Source: Gambelia wislizenii (Eukaryota > Chordata > Lepidosauria > Squamata > Crotaphytidae). From it: a stretch of DNA of 64,000 nucleotides. Location of the stretch: contig JAUMIR010000001.1 of NCBI GenBank assembly GCA_030847615.1, forward strand, positions 377,810,687-377,874,686. Reading direction: 5' to 3'. The notes under the pieces were generated by a model that saw nothing but the letters and a program-made list of their open reading frames with translations, did not search any database and had not been told where the DNA came from. A program made the translations under genes and the position numbers. Positions 1 to 8,406 of the stretch are shown here, piece after piece (within the stretch, counting starts at the first letter, position 1; every line of letters starts with the position of its first letter).

Positions 1-347
1 CTTTGCAAATCAAAATTAAATTGAGCTTTTAAGTCTTCAACTGGGAACCTTAACCCTCATTTGTAGCGGGGTATGAGTCTAAAATTAAAAATGTATTTAA
101 CATTCCAGGGATCTAGCCCTTTTAAAAATAAAACTATCTTCTTTAAAAGTAAAAAACAAACAAACAAACAAACAAACCAAAAAACCAAAACACTTTTCTT
201 TCAAAGTAAGCAGAGTAAGGCATCGGAATGCAGACGCACCTCAAGTAACATTCAAATGTGTGGTCTGATCACCCAGTCAATTAGACTCATGAAACAACCA
301 AGACGTCAGTTTAAAAATGCATATCAAAAGTTTACTGAAGGTATATC
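1..347. other. no gene seen; short (CAAA)n run
   Basis: AT-rich sequence with no recognisable protein or repeat family. A (CAAA)n-like simple repeat lies near 154-180. The 95-codon open frame starting at 73 has low-complexity Lys/Thr/Gln composition and looks fortuitous. Confidence 0.6.
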
Positions 348-359
348 AATCTTAATCTA
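348..359. repeat. left target-site duplication of L1 copy 1
   Basis: AATCTTAATCTA here is repeated exactly at 6670-6681, directly after the A-rich 3' end of the L1. This 12-bp perfect direct repeat fixes both ends of the insertion. Confidence 0.9.
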
Positions 360-424
360 GGCTAAAACTCATAAGAACTCATAAGAACAAAGTTAAATAA
401 AAAGATAAAGAGGGAGAGATAATA

Positions 425-1650
425 ATGAGGGTTAGTAACAAAAGGGGTAGTATGCCAGTAACAAGGAAGGTAATGAAAACACAAATGAAAACAAATATAC
501 CTGGATCTAGAAGATCATCAATAGAATTGTCAATGAAAATCGGAGATACAAGCCAACTACTACTACAAGAATTTAAAAAATTAAGTGAGGAAATGAAAAA
601 TGAAATGAAAGAATTAAAAGGGGAAGTAAGAGCTGATATCCAGACTCAATTGGATAAATTTGGGAGCCAGCTTGAAACAGTTACAAAAGATATGTCAAAA
701 TTAAATAATGAATTTCAAGAGCTTCAAACAAAAGGGAATAATTTAGAAAAAAGAACTAAGATATTAGAAATCAAAGTAGAACAGGAAAATAAAGAAAAAG
801 TATACCAGGAAATAAGAAACAGAGCAAAATCCATAAAAATCAGGGGATTGCCAGAAAATAAAGGTGAGGATTTAACAGCAAGGGTGATCCCAGATCTTGC
901 TGAGGTCATAGGATGGAACGCAGAGCAGATGGACATTGAGATAGATAAACTGTTCAGGGTAGACTCCTGGATTGCAAAAAAAAAAAAAAAAAAAAAAAAA
1001 ACCTCCCACAAGATAGAGTAATATATTTCAGTTAAAGATCTGGTGATTCAACAAGGTTATAAAGATAAATTTGGGATAGAAGAATACGAAGTTGAGATCT
1101 TTAAAGACATTCCCCCTCAAATTCTAAAAAGAAGAAAAGAATATAGCTTCTTAACCCAGGTATTGAGGAAACACCAAATAACTTACAAATGGAATAAAAT
1201 CGAAGGAATCGCAATCATATACAATAATAAGTCATATCTAATAAATACAATAAATAAGGCAAACGATTTCTTAACACGGTTACAGGAGGAAAAAAGTAGG
1301 GAAGATAAAGGAAAAAATAAAGAAAATAATTACGGGAAAGGAGATAAAGGAAGAACAGAATTTGGAAATAATTCAAGGAGGGAAGCTGTACCCATAGAAG
1401 AAGGAAACAAGGCTATAGACATAGAAAGTATAAAAAAGAGGAAAGAAAGGGAAAAACAAACAAACAGAGAGACAATGATAGGATTCAGAAAGAAGTGAAG
1501 AAGGAAATCGAAGCCAAGAAGAAAAAGAGGAAGGAGAGGGAGAGAGCGAAGAGGAGGAAGAGGAAGTAGAGGTGGAAGAAGAAACAGAGGAAAAAGACGA
1601 AGGAGGGGAGACAGACGAAGAATTATTAGGAGCAACAGGTGGTGTATAAG
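425..1650 (+). pseudogene. L1 copy 1 ORF1 (RNA-binding protein), broken
   Basis: The ATG at 425 opens a 198-codon frame with a basic N-terminus, then a long heptad-rich coiled coil (about residues 45-125), then the start of an RRM-like domain. The frame runs into a 26-base A-run (976-1001), coding poly-Lys, and stops at 1019. Homology resumes at about 1030-1498 with the rest of the RRM and the C-terminal domain. A very acidic Glu/Asp-rich tail continues in a different frame from about 1494 to 1650. The parts in order match an L1 ORF1p that trimerises and coats L1 RNA. The A-run and the frame changes show decay. The same acidic tail is seen in L1 copy 2 near 34650-34890. Confidence 0.85.
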
Positions 1651-4402
1651 AAAAAAAGGAGAAATAACAAAATGCTAAGAAAAATAATAACCTGGAATGT
1701 AAGGGGACTGAATAACCCCCACAAGAGGCGAATGGTATTTCACTATTTGATGAAGCAAAAATTGGACATTACATGTATTCAGGAAACCCATATTAAAGAG
1801 ACAGATAAGAGACTGTTGAAAAATAATAAATTAGGAGAATTATACGATACCAACTATAATAAAAAGAAAAGATGGGTAGCAATATATGTAAACCCAAAAT
1901 ATGAATCTAAGGAAATTTTCAATGATGAAAAAGGGTATTACTTAGGAGTGGAGATTGTTTTACAGGAATGAAAGGTTTTGATTGTTGGTATCTATGCACC
2001 GCAAAATAATAAAAAGTTGTTCTTCCAGGAATTATTTCAAAGGATTTCGGAATATGACTATGAGAACTTAATCCTGGCAGGAGATTGGAATGGAGTCCTT
2101 GATTTAGATTTGGATAAATCAACAAAAATAGCTAAAAAGAAAAATGTGGGGAAACTGCCAAATATAGTCGGGGAATTATTAGACCATTGGTCATTAATAG
2201 ATACTTGGTGATTTATTCATAAACTAGAAAGGGACTTCACCTTCTTTTCAGAGCATTTTAAAACCTGGTCCAGACTGGACATGATTATGATATCAAAAGG
2301 AATGCTGAACGAAATAAAGAAGATAGAGATAAAACAAAAAGTGATATCGGATCACAGCCCAGTGATACTAGGACTGAGAAGTAGTAGTAAACAATACCAT
2401 TGGAGACTAAAGGACATAATGTTAAAAAGGACGAGACAATAAATAGAATAAGAGAGGTATTGAAGTATTATTTTAGTGAACATTCAGGAAAGGAAACAAC
2501 AATGGATATAGTTTGGGATGCTGGAAAAGTGGTTATTATAGGTCATTTAATGCAACTAGAAATAGAAAGTAAGAAAGAGAAAAGAAAGGAGAAGGAACTA
2601 CTAGAAGAAATAGGGAAAAAAGAAAAACAATTAAAAACAAACCCAACAGACGGGAAAACCAGAAGAGAGTTAACAATTTTGAAAAAAAAATAGGATTTTG
2701 AAATGGTGACAGAAATAGCCACTAAATTAAAGTATTTTAAACAAAATTATTTTGAATATGCCAACAAACCTGGAAAGTGGTTGGTGTATAGATTAAGGAG
2801 AGAGAGAGAGAGAAAAGCTAATAACGAAAATCAGTAAGGATGAAAAAAAATATACAAAGCAAAAGGATATAAAGAGAATATTTTATGAACACAAGACTCA
2901 TAAGACTCTATGCAGAAGACTCTATGCAAATCAGAATCTGATGAACGAGCAAACAGATAAAATTGAAAAATACTTAAAAGAAGAACATTTGCCACAGATT
3001 ACAGAGGAACAAAGAATAGAGTTAAATAAACATATAACAAAAATGGAAATACAAGAAGCTATTAGGAAAATGAAGAGTGGGAAAGCCCCAGGCCCGGACA
3101 GCTTCTCAGTGCTGTATTACAAAATATTTGAAGAAGAATTAGTGGATCCCCTCTTTAAACTATTTAATGAAATAAACCAAGGAAATTGTCCCAACACATG
3201 GAGGAATGCAGATATAACATTAATTCTGAAAGAGGGAAAAGACCCGAAATTGACAACTAATTATAGACCTATATCATTATTGAATATAGACTATAAAATA
3301 TTTTCAAATATATTGGCAGGAAGAATCAAAAAAATATTATCAGATTGGATCCACAAGGACCAAAATGGTTTCCTCCCAAATAGACAAGCTAAAGATAACT
3401 TGAGAACGCTTATAGATTTAGTTGAATTTTATGAAAAACATAATGAAAAGAAATTAGCAATGATTTTCATTGATGCTGAAAAGGCTTTTGATAACTTGAA
3501 ATGGGAATTTATGTTCAAAGTGTTAAAGGAAATAAATATAGGGGAAAATATTTGGATTGGATAACTGAAATATATAGCAAGCAGGAAGCACAAATTATAG
3601 TTAACGGAGAAAGGACAAGATCTTGCAAAATTGAAAAAGGTACAAGACAGGGGTGTGTCCTGCCCCCTTGCTATTTATAATGGTTATTGAAGTATTAAAC
3701 AGGAAGATAAGAATGAGTCAACTAGTTAAAGGGGTAAAGTGGCAAGGCCAAGTATATAAGTACAAGGCCTTTGCTGATTATTTAGTGTGGGGTTTTTTTT
3801 GAATGAACCAAAGAACAACGTAGCAAATCTAGTAGAGATAATTGAACAGTTCGGGGAATTAGCATGCTTAAAAATAAATAAAGATAAAACGGCAATGTTA
3901 ACGATGAATTTAACAAAGCAAGAAAAAGCAGAATTAGTAGAAATCACAAATTTTAAAATAGAGGGAAAAGTAAAATATCTGGGCATTATAATAACAGGAA
4001 GAAACTCAGATCTGTTTAAAAACAATTATATTAAAGTATGGAAGCAAATTAAAGATAATCTGAAAAAAATGGGACAAACTGGACCTCTCAATGTTGGGTA
4101 GGGTAGCAATAGTAAAAATGTCAGTTCTTCCCAAGATGATATATTTGTTTCAAAATATACCTATAGTGACAAATGACAAAGTATTCAAGCTTTGGAACAA
4201 AGATTTAACAAGCTTTATATGGAAGGGAAAGAAACCCAGGATAGGAAGAAAGATGCCGGCTGCCAGCCCCCTTACCTGGCCGGCCGAGTTTGCGGCCGGT
4301 GTCTCCCCCCACCTTGAAGCCTCCGCATGGCGGCACGGGCGCCGCCATGTTTGGCCCTCCTCTTCCCAGCCTGCTCTAGCAGGCAGGGAAGAGGATAGTG
4401 AG

Positions 4403-4443
4403 TTAGCCAATCAGGTGGGGGCTGCCCTCACCTGATTGGCTAA
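4403..4443. promoter_or_regulatory. 15-bp inverted repeat carrying two opposed CCAAT boxes
   Basis: TTAGCCAATCAGGTG at 4403-4417 is followed after 11 bases by its exact reverse complement at 4429-4443. Each arm holds a CCAAT box. Further CCAAT/ATTGG motifs lie near 4460 and 4491. Together with the TATA-like box about 100 bp downstream this reads as the LTR promoter (NF-Y type sites, inferred). Confidence 0.6.
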
Positions 4444-4538
4444 AGTTGCCCCTCCAGGTCCAATCAGGGCCCGCGCTCAGAGCGGCCGCTGATTGGTCGG
4501 GAGGCGGGGCTAGTCCCCTTGCTGGTCCGCCGGCCGGG

Positions 4539-4545
4539 TATTTAT
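4539..4545 (+). promoter_or_regulatory. TATA-like box of the solo LTR
   Basis: TATTTAT sits inside a CCGGCCGGG...CCCGGCCGG palindrome, downstream of the CCAAT cluster and about 530 bp upstream of the AATAAA signal. Its position fits the U3/R boundary of an LTR. Confidence 0.5.
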
Positions 4546-4800
4546 TCCCGGCCGGCTCCCAGCTCAGTCAGTTGGTTCTTACGAGCCGAAGACCCGCCCT
4601 CCCCCCCTCTAGTCAGATTGCTTTTGTTAGTTAGCCTTGTTGTTATGCTTTGTATACCTCTTGTCACAACTTTCCAGTTGGGCGGTGGGCATGAGTTGGT
4701 TGTCCCATCTGGGGGGTGGGGGAGTTGCAGGCTGGTGGGCCAGGTCATGGGCCTGGACCTCCACTGGGCAGCCTCCTCCCCCAGGGGAGGTAGGTTCAGG

Positions 4801-4915
4801 CACGTGGGCATGTCACGTGATCTTCTCACGTGAGCATACCACTTCCGGGCACATGACCCAACACGTGACATGGCCTCACGGCCAGGCACGGGTTTGATCA
4901 CGTGATCCCCACGTG
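4801..4915. promoter_or_regulatory. cluster of six CACGTG E-boxes in the LTR
   Basis: Perfect CACGTG hexamers occur at 4801, 4814, 4827, 4862, 4899 and 4910, all within 115 bp. This is the palindromic site of bHLH factors such as USF, MYC/MAX or CLOCK/BMAL1 (family knowledge). Occupancy is not shown by sequence. Confidence 0.7.
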
Positions 4916-5071
4916 TCTCCAGAAGTCCACCTCGCGGGGCGGACTGGGTTTTATGGGCAGGTTGAGGGCGCTCAACCTACCGATGTGGACTCATGCCCAG
5001 TCCAACCGCTAACATCTATCACCAAGCAGAAAGTTGTGGCCTTTCCGCCAATTATCCTTTTTCTTCTGTAT

Positions 5072-5077
5072 AATAAA
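5072..5077 (+). terminator. polyadenylation signal of the solo LTR
   Basis: AATAAA followed by a GT-rich tract (TGTGTGTTTCC near 5099) about 80 bp before the LTR end, the usual arrangement at an R/U5 boundary. Confidence 0.6.
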
Positions 5078-6669
5078 CCTTTTGTGCATGTTACTCCTGT
5101 GTGTGTTTCCTTGTGGGCAGGCTGGGGGGCAGGGGGATCCTTGACACTCGGTTGCAAATTAATTGACACTAAAGATAGAGGAGGCCTGGCGCTACCTGAT
5201 TTACAAACCTATTATCATGCTTGCTGCCTGTCATGGATGATAGAATGGGTAAGATTAGAAAACATTAGACTCCTTAAATTGGAAGGGTTTAATTTAAGGT
5301 TCGGGTGGCACGCATATATTTGGCATAAGAAAGCCCAAATACATAGCGAATTCAATCACCATTTTATAAGAAAAGCCATATTGAGAATCTCGCTTAACTA
5401 TAAAAGGAAGCTGTGTTCCAAAACTCCTCTATGGCTTTCAAATCATGAAGCCTATTACAGAAAAGAAAACATTTATAAAGACAAATGGTTAACATATAAA
5501 GATCTATTGATAAAGAGTTATAGATTTAAAACTCAAGAGGAGTTATGAGAGCAAAATATCATATGCCACTGGTATAGGCAGTTAAAAGAAAAATTTGGAA
5601 TAGATCAAAAGCTGGAAGGCACTGAAATAGAGAAAACAGAATTTGAAGACCTGATGCTAGGGGAAAAGAGAAAGATCATATCAAGAATCTATAAGGTCCT
5701 ATTGAAATTGAACTTGGAACAGGAAATAGTTAAACCCTATATGATAACCTGGGCACAGAACATCAGACAAGAAATTAGGCTAGAACAATGGGAACATTTA
5801 TTGGAAAAGAATATAACATTTACAAGAAGCAGTAATATAAGAGAAAATATATATAAAGTTATGTATCGATGGTACTTAACACCAAGTAAGCTAGCTAAAA
5901 TATATGAGCTGCTCAGATCAATGTTGGAGATGCCAAAAAGACATATGATGGATGTGTAAAAAGATTTAAAAGTTTTGGGAAAAAAGACACAAGATAATAA
6001 CATCATTATTGGAGACAAACTTCCCATGTGATCCTGAAATCTACCTGTTGAATATGTTAGAGAAGGTGGACAGAAATATATAAGCAAAATACCGGAGAAT
6101 CCTGCTGTACATGTTCATGGCTGCAAGAATAATGATAGCCAAAAATTGGAAGAATCAAAAAATACCTATGATCGAGGAGTGGAAAATGAGATTATATGAT
6201 ATGTTTGAAATGGATAAGCTAACAATAATGATGGATGAAAGAAAAACAACAAATGACGTGCAGGGATGGAAAATATTAAACCCATTATGGAAATCTGAAT
6301 GGGGAGAGTTAGTGACAATAGACCTATGGACTATTGAATTAGATAAAAATACTCAAAGAAGAAGTGAATCAGTTAGGAAACAGATTGGGAAAATTTAAAA
6401 TGTAAAAGTGGGGAAAAGTCGGGAACAAGAAAACGTGAAGTTAACCAATAAGATAAAAGGAAAATAGAAAAGGAAGTGAAAATGTTAATGTAATGTGTAT
6501 TAGGTGTTACAGGATATGTGGGAAGAGTGAGGGTGTGGGTTGATTGGTTTTGTTATGTTTTATGTAAGTTTATGTATGTTTGTTTTTCAGTCTAATGTGT
6601 ATTGATATGCATGATATGTATATTGTGTATTCTATGTATTTTATGGAATAAAAACATTGGTGAAAAAAA

Positions 6670-6681
6670 AATCTTAATCTA
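6670..6681. repeat. right target-site duplication of L1 copy 1
   Basis: Exact second copy of the 12-bp AATCTTAATCTA, overlapping the last A of the L1 tail. Confidence 0.9.
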
Positions 6682-7128
6682 CATATTAAAACAAACTTAA
6701 AGGTCCCTAACTAACTAAGAGGATTTAGGGTAGGAAAAACTCACCCAGCCTTAAGTGATGAGTGCTACATGGTGAAGGATAAAAACAAGACTCTAAGACG
6801 GAAAGACTCAAAGAAAAGATGGCTACAGCCACATGGAGACAAACTTAAAAGGAACTTAAACAAAGTGTAATATAATATTTAAATTAGGTCATGCGATGAA
6901 TGACCCATTGCTCCAGTTGGCTGAAATTGCCTAGGGAAAGAATAAGGGGGAGTGGAAGACTCATGCATGCAGGGAAATTCCTAAACTGAACTTAACATGG
7001 GATACACAAGATTGTATTGCATTACAATAATTTCCCCACAGGGGTTTTAAGGACTGCCCGTGGGCAGAACGTGGCAAAAGTGCTGCATCATCAGGACTGC
7101 AGGGCTCTAAAACGGGGGCAAAATGAGG
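6682..7128. other. no gene or known repeat seen
   Basis: AT-rich unique-looking sequence between the L1 and a Tigger-type MITE. No coding frame supported. Confidence 0.5.
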
Positions 7129-7130
7129 TA

Positions 7131-7484
7131 CAGTTGCCCCTCCACATTTGCGACTTTCACATTCACGGTTTTGATCATTTGCGGAAAGCTGCCTGCACCT
7201 CCCCCCCGCTGCTCAACACCCCACTCCCTTCCCAAGGCAGCCAGGGGCTTCTTAGGAAGCTCTTCGCTGCCCTGGGAAGACGGGGTGGGAAGCAGCTGGC
7301 ACGCTCGCGCTACACCCCACTCCCTTCTCAAGGCAGCGAGGGGCTTCTCAGGAAGCTCCTCACTGCCTTGGGAAGGGAGTGGGGTGGAAAACCGCTCGCC
7401 GGCAAGCTCATTTCTTATTCACAGTTTTTTCACATTTGCGGGGGTTGTCTGCCCATAACCCCTGCTAATGTGAAGGGATGACTG
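7131..7484. mobile_element. Tigger/pogo-like MITE with an internal duplication
   Basis: A 354-bp element with terminal inverted repeats CAGTTGCCCCTCCACATTTG and, at the other end, CAGTCATCCCTTCACATTAG. It is flanked by TA on both sides (7129-7130 and 7485-7486), as for pogo/Tigger transposons. The interior holds two about 95-bp GC-rich direct repeats (near 7215-7310 and 7315-7385) built on an AAGGCAGC...GGGAAG motif. No transposase is present. Confidence 0.75.
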
Positions 7485-7608
7485 TATATTGCCCATGTAG
7501 ACGAGCACTAAGTCCTATTGATGTTGATGGGATTAATTTACCTACTAGTTGGCTTAGACTTGCAGTCTTATTTTAGCATCCGGTTTCCAGTTCAGTTATA
7601 ATTTGTAT

Positions 7609-7735
7609 CCTCTCCAGTGACGCCCCCTTGTCGTGGGAGAGAGGCTTGCGTACCCTAATGACGTTTTGAGCTATGCTGGCGGTGGCATAATAGCCACCGG
7701 TAGGGTCTCCCATGCCAGACAGGTCAAAACCGAAG
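7609..7735 (+). other. structured 5' end of RTE copy A (possible self-cleaving or translation-linked RNA)
   Basis: The extreme 5' end CCTCTCC can pair with GGGAGAGAGG about 25 nt later. A second stem, GGTGGC-loop-GCCACC, lies about 75 nt downstream. Copy B changes this to GGTGGC/GCCACT, which keeps a G-U pair. HDV-like ribozymes are known at the 5' ends of some RTE and R2 elements. I could not build a complete HDV fold by eye, so this is only a lead. Confidence 0.25.
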
Positions 7736-8083
7736 GGTCTGACAAAGAGCGTCAAAGGGCAGGATGGGCTCTCTAGCCTTGTGGCAACCGTCCTAGGAGA
7801 AGGAAAACTCTAATCCCAAACCCGGGCAGATGGTGCTCGTCCAACCCTGTAAGGTCAACCATCTAAGAGAAGGAAACTCTAATCAAACCTACGGCCCGAG
7901 GACCTCGCTGCCACGTCCATGCTTGCAAGGCCACGGCAGATGAATCTCTGGTTTAAAGGGTGAGGCCAGTTGTGTGCACGCTGCGCTCCACCAGAAAAAT
8001 CCATTGCACAGGCTCGAAGGACAAATCCATTTCCAAAAAAGCCCTGTAGCGACTGGCGAGGGACGAAACCGGCAGGTGTAAAG

Positions 8084-8245
8084 ATGCACTGGAAGCTGCA
8101 GCCCCAACCCTGCATGCAGGCGGTTCAGGACATTGGTCGCTCAAGCCTGACCCGGGAGATGACAGTCTTGTTCGGCAGCATTCTGAACGACCAAGCAGCC
8201 TTTTTTAAGGAGAGCACTGCTTGCTCCATATGGAGAGGGGCCTAG
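8084..8245 (+). CDS. small upstream ORF in the RTE copy A 5' UTR
   Basis: A 53-codon ATG frame ahead of the main ORF, ending in ...SIWRGA. The sister element encodes the same peptide with an exact 21-bp tandem duplication that keeps the frame and adds seven residues. No known domain is seen. It could be a short first ORF, a translational control ORF or chance. Near-identity of two young copies limits the inference. Confidence 0.3.
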   Translation: MHWKLQPQPCMQAVQDIGRSSLTREMTVLFGSILNDQAAFFKESTACSIWRGA

Positions 8246-8406
8246 AAAAGGTGGCCTAAAGAAAGCTCATCCCCAACTACCTGGTTGGCTAGCCGCGGCC
8301 AACGGGAATCTTCTGATGCGGTCAAACCAAGGCAAAGAAACAAAGGCACACACCGGCCTCCAAAGGTGTAAATAAACTGACACTTGCATGCTGGAACATC
8401 AGAACC

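Larger units (their letters stand above)
4254..5156 (+). mobile_element. solo LTR inserted in L1 copy 1
   Basis: A GC-rich 903-bp block with TGC...GCA termini interrupts the L1 ORF2. It has the order expected of an LTR: several CCAAT boxes, a TATA-like box at 4539, a downstream region, an AATAAA signal at 5072 and a U5-like end. No coding sequence is attached on either side, so it is a solo LTR of an endogenous retrovirus or other LTR element. Flanking bases are AAAGA on the left and, counting from 5156, AAATT on the right. This is only a 3-of-5 match, so the target duplication is decayed or the exact ends are a base or two off. Open frames inside it are fortuitous. Confidence 0.75.
1672..6398 (+). 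pseudogene. L1 copy 1 ORF2 (endonuclease/reverse transcriptase), broken
   Basis: ORF2 begins at the ATG at 1672 with the endonuclease signature ITWNVRGLNNPHKR, followed by IQETH, GDWNGV and SDHSP motifs up to about 2390. Stops at 1969 and 2209 and later frame changes break the frame. The reverse transcriptase runs from about 2941 to 3790, with APGPDS, YRPISLLN, NGFLPNR and DAEKAFD blocks. The FADD active site reads FADY at 3770-3781, so the second catalytic Asp is lost. The C-terminal region continues at 3787-4253 and, after the LTR, at 5157-6398. Comparing the residues either side of the LTR with L1 copy 2 shows no coding loss at the junction. Confidence 0.9.
360..6669 (+). mobile_element. 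L1 LINE, copy 1, degenerate and split by a solo LTR
   Basis: A + strand L1-type non-LTR retrotransposon bounded by a 12-bp target-site duplication. In order it shows a short leader (about 65 bp, so either 5' truncated or a short 5' UTR), ORF1 with a coiled coil, ORF2 with apurinic-type endonuclease and reverse transcriptase, a 3' UTR, an AATAAA-like signal near 6648 and an A-run tail. Both ORFs contain several stops and frameshifts and the reverse transcriptase active site is mutated, so the copy is dead. It was later interrupted inside ORF2 by an LTR (4254-5156). Without the LTR the element is about 5.4 kb. Confidence 0.93.

Noticed and set aside
4091..4901. Frames of 86-119 codons within the LTR as genes
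   Set aside because: They straddle L1 sequence, promoter boxes and the E-box cluster and match no protein family.
4254..5156. Retroviral coding genes attached to the LTR
   Set aside because: L1 sequence resumes immediately on both sides, so this is a solo LTR.
7970..8083. N-terminal extension of the RTE upstream ORF before the ATG at 8084
   Set aside because: It begins at a TTG codon, not ATG; only the ATG-initiated part is comparable in both copies.
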